Source: Calothrix rhizosoleniae SC01
Lineage (GTDB): Bacteria; Cyanobacteriota; Cyanobacteriia; Cyanobacteriales; Nostocaceae
NCBI RefSeq assembly: GCF_900185595.1
Contig: NZ_FYBH01000125.1
Coordinates: 1 to 39,724, forward strand
Length of the DNA stretch: 39,724 nt
Direction: 5' to 3'
Shown: positions 1 to 9,340 of the stretch, piece by piece
How the letters are laid out: each line of letters opens with the position of its first letter
How positions within the stretch are numbered: the first letter of the stretch is position 1
Made by a program: the position numbers and the translations under genes
The notes under the pieces: generated by a model
Database searches by the model: none
Told to the model about the DNA's origin: nothing
What the model saw: only the letters and a program-made list of their open reading frames with translations

Positions 1-680
1 CTTACAAATCTTGTAATCTTCTGTTGAAAAAAAAACTTCTGCATGGAAATGCTCTGTGAATGGACTCGATATAGTAATAAATGCTCTGGTACAACTAAAA
101 GAGGGCCATAATCAATAAGACGACTGAGCAATTCAAAATCTTCTGCTGGCTCAAAAGATGAATCATAGCCACCAGATTTAATTAAAACCTCTTTTTTGAC
201 TAGCCAGGTTGGATGAGGAAGACTGACAAGATGACCGTTATCTATATTTTCATGAAAATCTGCTTCTGTTTTTGCCCCAACTGATACACCATTGCTAACA
301 ATATCACCTTGAGAATTAATATGACGAATATATGTTCCCCAAACCACTACATTAGGATTTTTATTTGCTGCTTCGATTTGTTTTTGTAGTCGTTCTGGTA
401 ATGAAATATCATCTGCATCCATCCGAGCAATCCATTGGTACTTAGCCTCTTTAATACCCCATTTTATGGCTTGAGTGTATCCGGCATTCTTTGGCTGATT
501 TAAGACTTTTATCCTAGTGTCTTTTGCCGCGTAGGCATTGATAATGTCTAAAGTATTATCTGTAGAAGCATCGTTAATAATTATAAATTCAAAGTCTCGA
601 TACGTTTGATTCAAAATACTTTCAATAGCAGCATCAATAAACTCTGATGCATTGTAAGCAGGCATTACTACACTAATCAT
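1..680 (-). CDS. Family 2 glycosyltransferase, 3' end outside window
   Basis: A GT-A glycosyltransferase that would transfer a sugar from a nucleotide-sugar donor to a growing glycan at the inner face of the plasma membrane. The ATG at 680 opens with MISVVMPAYNASEFI, the typical GT2 N-terminus. The segment IINDASTDNT and the metal-binding MDADD motif (about residues 86-90) follow, then the conserved region around YRVHSQS. The frame is still open at base 1, so about 226 residues are visible and the C-terminus is missing. It is the last visible gene of a minus-strand run of glycan genes, 90 bp after the GT4 gene. Fold and general activity are secure; donor and acceptor cannot be read from sequence. 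Confidence 0.9.
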   Translation of the reverse strand, partial: MISVVMPAYNASEFIDAAIESILNQTYRDFEFIIINDASTDNTLDIINAYAAKDTRIKVLNQPKNAGYTQAIKWGIKEAKYQWIARMDADDISLPERLQKQIEAANKNPNVVVWGTYIRHINSQGDIVSNGVSVGAKTEADFHENIDNGHLVSLPHPTWLVKKEVLIKSGGYDSSFEPAEDFELLSRLIDYGPLLVVPEHLLLYRVHSQSISMQKFFFQQKITRFV

Positions 681-770
681 GTTTGCTTTACTATTATCTT
701 TAATTAGGTTTGATATTGCAAATAAAATTTAGTAAAAAAGATGCATTTTGGTTACACAATCATATTATCT

Positions 771-1979
771 TCATTCAAGATGTAAAAATTCTTTAACTGC
801 AGACCATCGAGCTTCAAAAGTATGGTATGATGACATCATATTTAGAGCATTTGTACTTAAACGTTTTAACTCATCTGGTTTTTTGTAAATATTAACCAAA
901 GCTTCTGCCATTAAATCTGGACGATAGCGAGGTACTATAAAACCATTGAATCCACTTTGGATAATTTCACGAGGACCAAGAATATCAAATGCAATCGGAA
1001 TGCAACCTGTAGCCATTGCTTCAAGTGGAGTTAATGGTCCGCTCTCTCCCCAGAGAGCATCTTTTCCAATATTCATAGTTAAAAATACTTCACATGATTG
1101 CATCGTTTGCAATATACTTTGCTCATCACCTTTTAATAGCTGAAACTCTATATTAAGATGATTTTCTTGCGTTATATTCTTTATACATTGAATATATTCT
1201 TGAGTATGACTTCCTTCATCCATATACCCTACATGATAAGGTTTACGTTTAGACTCTATTGGTAACCAAAAATGATGATCCAAAAGATTAGGTAAAAGGA
1301 TGCAAGGATGTTGAAAGTTATTTATGTGCCACGCTTGGATAGTACGAGTGATACCCGCTGAATTACGAATTTTTTGACGATAAAGATTTGCAAGCAATCT
1401 GAATTGTCTTTTATCAGAAGTTGCAACTTCCATATCCCAGAAATATAGGTGTGGACATTCTTTTATAAAAGCTTTAGCAGCAGCCCAAGAAGTAACACAA
1501 CGAACATTAGAAAGTGTACGCAGCTTATGAGAAAATTCTGCTAGTGAAATATGAGATTGATGTTCAATCAGCCAAGGTTCATATTTGCCATCATAGGTTA
1601 CTATATATGCTTCATAACCTTTTGTTCTTAATAACTTAACCAAATAGTTAAATTCTTTAATACCACCATTATATTTCCAACCTCCAGTAATTTTTTGACT
1701 TTCACAAGCAGAGATAAATATTACTGGTTTATTATCTGTATTTGATTCTATTTTAGGTAGTATATACTTAGTTTTACATTTATTATCACTATGGGTTACT
1801 GTAAAATTATTTTTATCATCATAAATACCTATTATTTCCATTAGTTTAACAAAATCTGTTTGCAAATCTTTAAATAAAGAAGGTAAAAATCTATTAATAG
1901 CCAGTTTTATCCTAACGAAAGCATTCCAAGTTCGCCAAAAAGGATTTTCCCTTATATTTAATAATTTATTAATAATCAT
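771..1979 (-). CDS. GT-B glycosyltransferase, family 4-like
   Basis: Predicted retaining GT-B glycosyltransferase of 402 residues. The C-terminal half carries the family hallmark GESGPLTPLEAMATG (about residues 312-326), an E-x7-E-type motif that binds the nucleotide-sugar donor, followed by GCIPIAFD and a GFNGFIVP segment. The N-terminal half is divergent and begins with a basic stretch (WRTWNAFVRIKLAINRF) that may touch the membrane. The ATG at 1979 is the first in frame. It lies between another GT-B gene upstream and the GT2 gene downstream on the same strand, with short gaps that suggest co-transcription. The role in building an exopolysaccharide or lipid-linked repeat unit is inferred from context; the sugar is unknown. 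Confidence 0.85.
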   Translation of the reverse strand: MIINKLLNIRENPFWRTWNAFVRIKLAINRFLPSLFKDLQTDFVKLMEIIGIYDDKNNFTVTHSDNKCKTKYILPKIESNTDNKPVIFISACESQKITGGWKYNGGIKEFNYLVKLLRTKGYEAYIVTYDGKYEPWLIEHQSHISLAEFSHKLRTLSNVRCVTSWAAAKAFIKECPHLYFWDMEVATSDKRQFRLLANLYRQKIRNSAGITRTIQAWHINNFQHPCILLPNLLDHHFWLPIESKRKPYHVGYMDEGSHTQEYIQCIKNITQENHLNIEFQLLKGDEQSILQTMQSCEVFLTMNIGKDALWGESGPLTPLEAMATGCIPIAFDILGPREIIQSGFNGFIVPRYRPDLMAEALVNIYKKPDELKRLSTNALNMMSSYHTFEARWSAVKEFLHLE

Positions 1980-2019
1980 ACATTTAGAAATAATTGATTC
2001 ATATCATTAAATTTATGTG

Positions 2020-3228
2020 CTATTGATTAATCAGTTCAGTATTTGCAATACTAGATATGATGATTTTAGATATATTACTGAAAGAATGTAATTTTCTAAC
2101 AGTTTCTTGATATTTTTGACTGTAGTTTTTCTGGTATATAAGTTGCTCCATAATTATATGTTTCATTTTATCTAGATTTGATTCATGTAAATTTTTTGGT
2201 AAATTATATTTTTCAAAGTAATTTACCGAAGTTGAGTATTGAGGAGCATAAGTTAAAATAAATTTACTTGCAGTTAGATAATCTAACATCTTCGATGGGA
2301 AAGAACTTGAAACCATCACTCTATACTTTTCATCAAAAGAATAAGGTGCAAAAGCTAATAAGCTAGAGGCTATTTCACGAGATAAATCTTTTGCTGTCGT
2401 ACAAGGTTGACATTCAATAAAATCAAAGTTTCCGATATTCTTTTTTACTGATTTAATATCGCATGATGTTAATCTTAACTTAAGAGAATTACTACCTTGT
2501 TTATTAATACTATCTATTACATTGGCAATATCCCTCAAGCCATCTAGATAAAAATGGCTTAAGCTTCCTACAAAAATAATTTGTTGCTTAGATAACTCTG
2601 ATGAATTTTGAAAGGATATATCTGTTATTTCGTAAGGAAGTGGCAAGACAATTGAATCTAATTGATAAAGTTCCCATATCCTTTGACGAAGTCCTTCTGA
2701 TATTACAAAAATCCTATCAACTTTCTGTAACCAAAACGATATATTTTCTTGAGCAATCTTGAAATTTTCTTTATGACCTGCTAAGATGGCACCTGATAAA
2801 AAATCATCAACGAGATAAACTGCTAAAGGTAAACCACTTGCTTGTGATATTTGATAAGCACGCCCTAAAGAATTTGGATTGACACCACAAGGCGAAAATA
2901 GCCAATTTGATTGGGTTTTTTTTAATTCTCTAACTATTTTCGGTAATCTATTTTTAAGGGTTAAATTTTCATAAAATAAATTAGGCAAAATACGTTTTGA
3001 TACTTTACTCAGAGTGGCAGGAAGTGTTTTTATGTCACACTTATTTTGAAATTCTTTAGGAACATCTCTAATACTATAATTTTGATATTGTGTCACTATA
3101 ATAGTATTTATATATTCAGATAAAGCACGACATAAACGGGTATTGACTCGGCTCATTCCATGCGCCCTAACATCCTCATTTACAGGTGTTTCATCAGCAA
3201 TTAAAGCTAATTTAATATTTTTCTTCAT
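2020..3228 (-). CDS. GT-B glycosyltransferase-like protein
   Basis: About 402 residues with GT-B organisation. The N-terminal half contains the segment LAVYLVDDFLSG. The C-terminal half contains IIFVGSLSHFYLDGLRDI, which resembles the start of the donor domain in GT4-type enzymes, then SFPSKMLDYLTASKFILTY, which matches the usual donor-binding helix region. The frame extends to a TTG at 3234, but the ATG at 3228 is the more credible start (reads MKKNIKLALIADETPVNED). It sits in the glycan operon, 176 bp after the GNT-I-like gene and 40 bp before the next GT-B gene. Similarity to characterised enzymes looks weak, so only the fold and a glycan-assembly role are proposed. Confidence 0.75.
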   Translation of the reverse strand: MKKNIKLALIADETPVNEDVRAHGMSRVNTRLCRALSEYINTIIVTQYQNYSIRDVPKEFQNKCDIKTLPATLSKVSKRILPNLFYENLTLKNRLPKIVRELKKTQSNWLFSPCGVNPNSLGRAYQISQASGLPLAVYLVDDFLSGAILAGHKENFKIAQENISFWLQKVDRIFVISEGLRQRIWELYQLDSIVLPLPYEITDISFQNSSELSKQQIIFVGSLSHFYLDGLRDIANVIDSINKQGSNSLKLRLTSCDIKSVKKNIGNFDFIECQPCTTAKDLSREIASSLLAFAPYSFDEKYRVMVSSSFPSKMLDYLTASKFILTYAPQYSTSVNYFEKYNLPKNLHESNLDKMKHIIMEQLIYQKNYSQKYQETVRKLHSFSNISKIIISSIANTELINQ

Positions 3229-3404
3229 GTTCAAGATTAATCAGATTTTTTCACAATAATTAATATTTCCAATTTTATAAATTTTATTATTTCCACAAAA
3301 TGGGCAATTATTGTGTTTAAAATAATTATTAACTTTAATAGGTTTCATTACTTCATTTTACCTAGGAGCTTATTTTATATATTTTTAATGGAGCGAAAAT
3401 ATTA

Positions 3405-4316
3405 TTAAGGAATCATATACTTTATTTTCAACAATTTAAATTTAATCATACTAGCTAAATTTTTGGGTTTGAGTTTTTTATCAAAAAGTAAATCATCATA
3501 TGTAAAATTAGGTATAACTAAATCCGGATGCTGAATATTATTCATATCTAAATTATGGCTTGGCAATAAATGAAATGAGCTAGCTTTAATAGCATGAGTT
3601 CCATTGACCCCTATATTCGTCACTAAATTTAATTTTGGGACTATACATAATCCATTGTTAAAGAGGCAAGTATAGAACCATTGATAATCCCAGGTATCTA
3701 CTTTTGTATAGTTACGAATTTGGTCAAAACAAGATGTCAACCAAAAAACTACATAATCTTGTGAAAATAAAGAAGATAGAAACTTCTGAGCTTTTAACTT
3801 TTCCCAATGCTTTATATCAACATCGTATGTTTTCCAAGCTCTACGCCAAGTAGCCCATCCCCAAGTTGCAGTATAACGAGAAAATGTATAAGTCTCAGAA
3901 ATATCGAATTGATCTAACAAAAAATTATTTCCCGATATCATCATAATACGTTCATCATGACGATATTTTTCTAATAGTTTTTCACAGTACTTAAAAAAAC
4001 TAGGATGAGGGACACAATCATCTTCTAAAATAATTGCTTCTTCTACTTGTGAGAATACCCAATCTAGACCACTTGATATTCTCTTTCGACAACCTAAGTT
4101 ATTTTCAGAGAAGTTAGTTATTACTTCACAGTGCCAGTCAACACGATTAATAATTGCACGGGTTTGTGAACATTTTTCAGCTTCACCTTCTTTTTCATGA
4201 CGCGAACCATCTGCAATTACGAAAAGCTTAGAAGGTTGAGCTTGACGAATGACTTCAAATACTTTTTCGGTAGTATCTGGACGATTAAATATGATGAAGA
4301 CGACAGGAGTATTCAT
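3405..4316 (-). CDS. GT-A (GNT-I-like) nucleotide-sugar transferase
   Basis: A 303-residue protein beginning MNTPVVFIIFNRPDTTEKVF, a form seen in bacterial GT-A proteins related to the GNT-I/GT2 superfamily. It has FVIADGSR early and the acidic metal/donor motif ILEDDCVPHPSFF around residues 95-107. Later come the aromatic segment TATWGWATWRRAWKTYD and DYQWFYTCLFNNGLCIVP, both common in this family. There is no signal peptide, so it should act in the cytoplasm. The ATG at 4316 is the natural start. It lies 23 bp downstream of the zinc-ribbon gene in the same operon. Probably adds a sugar to the repeat unit or to a glycan; substrate unknown. Confidence 0.8.
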   Translation of the reverse strand: MNTPVVFIIFNRPDTTEKVFEVIRQAQPSKLFVIADGSRHEKEGEAEKCSQTRAIINRVDWHCEVITNFSENNLGCRKRISSGLDWVFSQVEEAIILEDDCVPHPSFFKYCEKLLEKYRHDERIMMISGNNFLLDQFDISETYTFSRYTATWGWATWRRAWKTYDVDIKHWEKLKAQKFLSSLFSQDYVVFWLTSCFDQIRNYTKVDTWDYQWFYTCLFNNGLCIVPKLNLVTNIGVNGTHAIKASSFHLLPSHNLDMNNIQHPDLVIPNFTYDDLLFDKKLKPKNLASMIKFKLLKIKYMIP

Positions 4317-4339
4317 GTTTAGAAATTTATCTAATATTT

Positions 4340-5557
4340 TTATTGATTTTTATTACTATCCAACAAAATACCAGGATTCATTAGTGAATTGAATTTCCTA
4401 TATTCAATTATCATTGTTGAAGCGATATTTACCAGTTCATGAATATTCATTGTTAGTGGTAGATATCGATAGCGAAAAGATGCAATTCTAGGATTGATTT
4501 CTTGATAAAGAATATCCTGAGCTATATTTGCCCATTTTTCTTTTGGCATCAAATTAATTGTCATTCCAGCTTGTGCAGAAGGAATCAGCATATTAGAACC
4601 ATGTACACCAATAACTAATCGACTTTCTGAATAGGATTTACATAGTAATTTCTCTGTTTTTAGGTCAAATTTATCTGTTCTTAAGTCTTCAATCCAGTCA
4701 GGGAACAAAGTCTTTTTACCTAAACCGATTACAGTAAATTTAGCATTTGGAAATCGTGAAGAGAGTCTTTTGAAAAATCTTATTACCTTCCTGTTCTGAT
4801 ATGGAAGAAGAATTTTGTTTAGATTAAGTTTTTTCATTAGTCTGGGAGGTAAAAAATTAAGCCAAATTCTATCTTCACGCCAAATAAAACTTATTCTGTA
4901 ATCTTCACTTTGAAAATCATGTTTTCTTATACCTGTATAGTTACTAATATCAAATTGGCTTGGATGAGAATAGGCTTCACTAATATGTACTTTACTAAAA
5001 CGCTGTAATTCGTTGCTTATAAATTTATTAAATTGTGGGAAATAGCACTGACCTTTGTTCAAAGGAATATCAACAGTCCATATTTCACAAACACCTTTAG
5101 GAACCATCCATTTAAGAAATTTCTGAGTTATGACTATTAAACCATAATCGCATTCATCTTGTAGATGTTTTTGACTATTTAAGAGTTTGAGGAGACAGTG
5201 CCCATATAAGTAATCTATGCAATTTAGAATAATTACTTGTTTTTTTTCTTTTAAAACTTCTTTCTGTATCTTTATATCTTCAAATTCTGGATTATCCAGA
5301 GACTTTAAAAGCTGATTTCCTAACCATCCTTGTTGTGACTTATCACCAAACACTAATTTTTGTTTTATATCGATTTGATAAGACCATATATTTGCATGAC
5401 CAACCTTCATATCTTCAATAATTTCGGCGTGACAATTTGGACAATTTGACTCAACACAAATATGCATTCCATGCCATAAAAGTTTATTTTTATTAAGCAA
5501 AGTATTACAATGTGGACAGCTTGATTGATGAGAAATATATGGCTTAATTTCAATCAT
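4340..5557 (-). CDS. Zinc-ribbon glycosyltransferase-like protein
   Basis: A 405-residue protein that I do not recognise as a characterised enzyme. The N-terminus holds two CxxC pairs (C14-C17 and C39-C42, with C34 between), the pattern of a small zinc ribbon. The body has a GT61/DUF563-like region near residues 280-350: FTVIGLGKK, then the segment RLVIGVHGSNMLIPSAQAG, then INLMPKEKW. In that superfamily the H-G-(A/S) motif lies in the donor-binding lobe. The start codon overlaps the stop of the upstream FkbM gene (ATGA, 4 bp), which implies translational coupling. A glycosyltransferase role is inferred from the motif and the cluster; the purpose of the zinc ribbon is unknown. Confidence 0.65.
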   Translation of the reverse strand: MIEIKPYISHQSSCPHCNTLLNKNKLLWHGMHICVESNCPNCHAEIIEDMKVGHANIWSYQIDIKQKLVFGDKSQQGWLGNQLLKSLDNPEFEDIKIQKEVLKEKKQVIILNCIDYLYGHCLLKLLNSQKHLQDECDYGLIVITQKFLKWMVPKGVCEIWTVDIPLNKGQCYFPQFNKFISNELQRFSKVHISEAYSHPSQFDISNYTGIRKHDFQSEDYRISFIWREDRIWLNFLPPRLMKKLNLNKILLPYQNRKVIRFFKRLSSRFPNAKFTVIGLGKKTLFPDWIEDLRTDKFDLKTEKLLCKSYSESRLVIGVHGSNMLIPSAQAGMTINLMPKEKWANIAQDILYQEINPRIASFRYRYLPLTMNIHELVNIASTMIIEYRKFNSLMNPGILLDSNKNQ

Positions 5558-6372
5558 TTGATTTTCTCTAGTATATTTTTTGAAATTGCAACATAATTAG
5601 CATACTGATAATTTTCCATCCAAGGTACATAATCACGAATATTTAAATTACCATTACGCATGATTTTAGCTACAACAAATTTTGAGTTGATAAATAAGTT
5701 AAATAAGTCTCTTAAACTTGTTTTACTATCTAAATTTGCACCACCATATTCAAATTGGATAAAATCAATAAAATCACCTGATAAATATTTTCCTAAGCCT
5801 TCTAAAGATTTAATTTCATGACCTTCTACATCAATTTTTAATAAAGAAATGTGCCTAATTCTTTCACTTGAAATATAATCCTCTAATCTGATTGTATTTA
5901 CAGTTTCGGATTCATTAAATTTAATTTCTGAATAATCTAAGTTTCTCTGATAGAAAGAAGCTAAAGTACTACCTTGTTTTTCATAATAAATTGTAAAACT
6001 TCCATCCTGATCAGATGTTGCTAACTGATTTAAATATAAATTATCAGATTTAGGTAGATTAGTATGTAAATTATTAAACGTAAAACTAACTGGTTCAAAG
6101 GCATGAATATCAGTTTTAATATTATGTCTACGACTTTGAATTAAAAGTTCTTTAGTATAATCACCTTTATTTGCTCCTATATCAAACAAAACTATCGATT
6201 TATCTTGATTTTGTGATAAGTATTCAAAGATATTATTAATACACTTATTTTCACCATTTTTATCAAACTGATACTCATTATTGTTCTCTAAATATGCAAA
6301 TAATCTTAAACACAAAGAACGACATTTTGATAAGAAAAAATTTGTCTGAGTTAACATTCTAATAATCTTCAT
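5554..6372 (-). CDS. FkbM-family SAM-dependent methyltransferase
   Basis: A 272-residue methyltransferase of the FkbM family. SAM-binding motif I is VLFDIGANKGDYTKELL (about residues 61-77), and the family signature LLKIDVEGHEIKSLEG follows about 115 residues later, then IQFEYGG. Such enzymes in polysaccharide clusters usually O-methylate a sugar of the repeat unit. It lies 42 bp downstream of the ABC exporter, and its TGA overlaps the next ATG by 4 bp. The ATG at 6372 is used. Family assignment is secure; the methylated group is inferred. Confidence 0.88.
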   Translation of the reverse strand: MKIIRMLTQTNFFLSKCRSLCLRLFAYLENNNEYQFDKNGENKCINNIFEYLSQNQDKSIVLFDIGANKGDYTKELLIQSRRHNIKTDIHAFEPVSFTFNNLHTNLPKSDNLYLNQLATSDQDGSFTIYYEKQGSTLASFYQRNLDYSEIKFNESETVNTIRLEDYISSERIRHISLLKIDVEGHEIKSLEGLGKYLSGDFIDFIQFEYGGANLDSKTSLRDLFNLFINSKFVVAKIMRNGNLNIRDYVPWMENYQYANYVAISKNILEKIK

Positions 6373-6414
6373 ATAATTGAAATTTACTTTATTTAAGTGA
6401 TTTACCTTTATTAA

Positions 6415-8217
6415 TTACTGTGAGATAACTTCTTGGTAACTCCCTGATTGAACTATATTTCCTTTATCCAACATATAAACTTGATCGCATTTTGCAATTG
6501 TAGAAAGACGATGTGCAATAACTATTAAAGTCTTCTTACCTGACAGAGAGTTAATTGCATTGCTTACAAGTTTTTCTGTTTCGTTATCTAATGCAGAAGT
6601 TGCTTCATCAAGTATCAAAATTTCTCTTTCATGGTAAAGAGTTCGAGCAATTCCAATCCGCTGGCGTTGCCCACCAGATAAACGTATTCCTCTTTCACCA
6701 ACTACAGTTTTAATTCCTAATGGCAACTCCTCAATGAATTCCTGTAATTGAGCAGCTTTGATTGCGTTATGCAATTTTTCTGAATCAATCAGATCATCTG
6801 GTACACCAAATGCAATGTTTCTCTCTATGGTTTCATCCATCAAGAAAATAGACTGAGGAATATAACCTACTAAATTTTGCCAAGCACGAACATTCTTATA
6901 TATGGAAGTATTATCAACCAAAATATCTCCATCTCCTGGATATAAAAGACCTAAAAGTATATCTACAATTGTTGTCTTACCTGCTCCAGATTTCCCAATA
7001 AGAGCAATAAACTCACCTTTATTAATTTTCAATGAAATATTATTTAGTGAATTTACAGAACTACCAGGATATTTATAATTAACATTTTTAAATTCAATTT
7101 GACTCTCAAAATTTATAACCTGATTTGTTAGTTCATTTAAATTAGTATTTTCTTTAGTTAAATTATTAGGGAAGTTTTTTACTCCAATCTTATTATCTTT
7201 TTCTTTTTCTAATTCTTTAAAATCAAGATATATACTATCAACAGAATAACTACTATTATGTAGTTGACCTATGACTTGCATAGATTGGCTTGCGGCTGGT
7301 ATAAGACGTATAGAGGTAACTGCGAATACAGCCATAACAGAAATAATATCCTGAATATTTTGGTTAAAAAATATTTGAGATATGGATACGAATAGAAGTA
7401 TTAATACTATTAATAAAGTCTCTATAATAATACGTGGTAGAGCAGAAAAGCTGCCATTTCTAGTCGCAGCATAGGCAAATTTTTGAGTTTGCTGCATCAT
7501 TTTATGTTGAAAATAATTTTCACAACCAATGATACGAGTTTCCTTGAAACCTCCTAAACTATGATTAGTAACCCGAATCATTTCTTGATTTGATTCAGAT
7601 GATTGCTTCCCCCATTTTTTAAACTTATTTTTAAGCCTATAAAATAGTAAAAATGTTGGTAGCATAATCAGCAAGATTGTCACCAGAAGAAATAAATCTG
7701 TTTTTGCGAGTAGTATTAATAGAATTGAAATCACAATTATATTAGCAGTCGCATGAAGTAGCGGTTGCATACAAAAGTGATTTATCCTCATAGTTTCATA
7801 GGTTATATTCTTAATTATACCTGCTGTATTTTTGCGTAAGAAAAATGTATAAGGTACAGCTAAATAAGTATTAAGTAATCTTGAGGAAAGTTGGGCCTGA
7901 AAATTATAACTGAATCTTAAAATATAAAACTTAGCGAGAAATGATAATAATAATTTTACACAAAATAATGTGGCTATGAATAAACCTAATATTGGAACTA
8001 TTTGACTACTATTATTTAAATTTGATTGATTAAAAATAGAGCTGATAAAATAATTTTTGTATATAAGATCTGGTTCTGAAGCTAAGTTTAAGAATGGTTG
8101 TATGAGTCCGATACCTAGAGCCTCTAACATTGATGATGCAATAAATACTACTATCATCAAAGGAAGCTTTTTCCGAGTACCTTGAAGAATGTACCAAAGT
8201 TTTAAGAAGTATCCCAT
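6415..8217 (-). CDS. ABC exporter / lipid-linked oligosaccharide flippase-like
   Basis: A 600-residue half-transporter with an N-terminal membrane domain (about residues 15-310, several long hydrophobic segments) and a C-terminal nucleotide-binding domain. The latter shows Walker A GKSGAGKTT (near 405-413), signature LSGGQRQR (near 513), Walker B ILILDEATSALD (near 536) and the H-loop IAHRLSTI. This is the MsbA/PglK architecture, and a homodimer is expected. Within a glycosyltransferase operon the likely cargo is a lipid-linked glycan moved across the plasma membrane. An extra loop (about 330-370) separates the two domains. It is preceded by a 307-bp gap that contains a small repeat element and is followed by the FkbM gene. 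Confidence 0.88.
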   Translation of the reverse strand: MGYFLKLWYILQGTRKKLPLMIVVFIASSMLEALGIGLIQPFLNLASEPDLIYKNYFISSIFNQSNLNNSSQIVPILGLFIATLFCVKLLLSFLAKFYILRFSYNFQAQLSSRLLNTYLAVPYTFFLRKNTAGIIKNITYETMRINHFCMQPLLHATANIIVISILLILLAKTDLFLLVTILLIMLPTFLLFYRLKNKFKKWGKQSSESNQEMIRVTNHSLGGFKETRIIGCENYFQHKMMQQTQKFAYAATRNGSFSALPRIIIETLLIVLILLFVSISQIFFNQNIQDIISVMAVFAVTSIRLIPAASQSMQVIGQLHNSSYSVDSIYLDFKELEKEKDNKIGVKNFPNNLTKENTNLNELTNQVINFESQIEFKNVNYKYPGSSVNSLNNISLKINKGEFIALIGKSGAGKTTIVDILLGLLYPGDGDILVDNTSIYKNVRAWQNLVGYIPQSIFLMDETIERNIAFGVPDDLIDSEKLHNAIKAAQLQEFIEELPLGIKTVVGERGIRLSGGQRQRIGIARTLYHEREILILDEATSALDNETEKLVSNAINSLSGKKTLIVIAHRLSTIAKCDQVYMLDKGNIVQSGSYQEVISQ

Positions 8218-8524
8218 ATTTTATAATTTAGGTTACCTTGATAATAGTTAAACTACGTAATTGAATTTACTTCTACTCAAATATCTGCAAAGAGACAATA
8301 AAAAATCCAATCACTCCTGCTCCATTGCCAGAGTTGTAATACTGTAGATCCAAGATTGGTGAATGCTACTTCACTACTTCACACGACTTGGAAGGTTAAC
8401 ATTCTCAAACACGACTGAAACAAGGTAGTTTCGTTTAAATTACATCTTTTTTCCACCTCTAAAATCTTTGCACAGCAAAGATTTTAGAGAAACCTTCCAA
8501 GTTGTGTAATTCACTACTTCATTA
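8218..8524. other. Gap between tagA-like and ABC genes
   Basis: A 307-bp stretch without a gene. Its right-hand half is a small inverted-repeat element bounded by 12-bp direct repeats (described separately). The left part, 8218-8369, shows nothing I recognise beyond AT-rich DNA that must carry any promoter for the ABC-transporter operon. Confidence 0.6.
8370..8521. mobile_element. MITE-like inverted-repeat element
   Basis: Two 12-bp direct repeats (TTCACTACTTCA at 8370-8381 and 8510-8521) flank arms that are inverted repeats of 17 nt with one mismatch (8381-8397 and 8491-8507). Between the arms, next to the right one, lies a perfect 15-bp stem with a 3-nt loop (8457-8471, 8475-8489). This is the layout of a very small non-autonomous element with target duplications, or of a structured RNA spacer. 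The inner hairpin has no T-run on either strand, so it is not a classical terminator. No transposase gene is present. Confidence 0.5.
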
Positions 8525-9340
8525 TTATTCAAGCTTCCATCCCAAATAACGCTCGCGAATATTAAATGGAGTTCCAAAACAACGAGATAACAACAACTGT
8601 TTAGAAGCTAAAAAAATAAATGGTGGAATCGTTGTAGTATAACGCTTCCATAACCGACAAGGTTCTTGTACCCAGCGATAGAGCCATTCCAGACCCAAAT
8701 CTCGAACTAAACCCGGTGCCCGTTTCTGAAGTCCTGCATATACTGGGAAAGCACCCCCCAAACCAATCATCACACTCTGAATTTTACCGCGATGTTGTGC
8801 TATCCACTTCTCTTGTTTTGGACAACCTAATGATACAAATACTACTCCTGCACCGCTATCATTTATTTTCTTTACCAGTGCAGCATCTTCTTCTATAGTC
8901 AGTGGACGAAATGGAAGTGGTTCCATCGCTGCAATTTTGAGATTGGGATATTCCTCTTTTAGCCTAGTGTGCATCCGCGAGAGAATCTCAGTTTGCGAAC
9001 CGAGAAAGAAAAGACTGACGTTTGTAGTTTGAGCAAGTTCACATACACCTGCTAAGATATCTAATCCCGCAACTCGCTCTTGTTCACGAAAAGCCAGAAT
9101 TCGAATCATCCAAACAAGAGGCATTCCATCGGGAGTCACTAAGTCTGCTCGCTTTAAAACATCTCCAAAATCAGAATGCCAATAAGCTTCCATCAACATG
9201 TGAACATTAGCTACATATACAGTACGACTTTCTCTTCTCCTAGCCCACTTTAATATCGTTTCTATCTGCTTTTGAAAAGGTAAAGCAGTAATAGGAAAAT
9301 CAGTTACTTTCGTAGCTCGTAGAACATTGGTTCTAGTCAC
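8525..9340 (-). CDS. WecG/TagA/CpsF-family glycosyltransferase
   Basis: A 271-residue GT26 enzyme. Family marks are YVANVHMLMEAYWHSDF, TPDGMPLVW (about residues 69-77), FFLGSQTEI, VFVSLGCPKQEKWI and the C-terminal GLEWLYRWVQEPCRLWKRY. Known members add ManNAcA or ManNAc to a lipid-linked sugar early in glycan synthesis at the cytoplasmic membrane. The start is GTG at 9340, supported by an AAGGAG ribosome binding site 6 nt upstream; no better ATG is present. It is the first gene of the minus-strand glycan cluster, separated from the Wzc gene by a long divergent promoter region. Confidence 0.9.
   Translation of the reverse strand: MTRTNVLRATKVTDFPITALPFQKQIETILKWARRRESRTVYVANVHMLMEAYWHSDFGDVLKRADLVTPDGMPLVWMIRILAFREQERVAGLDILAGVCELAQTTNVSLFFLGSQTEILSRMHTRLKEEYPNLKIAAMEPLPFRPLTIEEDAALVKKINDSGAGVVFVSLGCPKQEKWIAQHRGKIQSVMIGLGGAFPVYAGLQKRAPGLVRDLGLEWLYRWVQEPCRLWKRYTTTIPPFIFLASKQLLLSRCFGTPFNIRERYLGWKLE

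Noticed and set aside
3229-3234. TTG start for the GT-B gene
   Set aside because: The ATG two codons downstream is preferred and no ribosome site supports the TTG.
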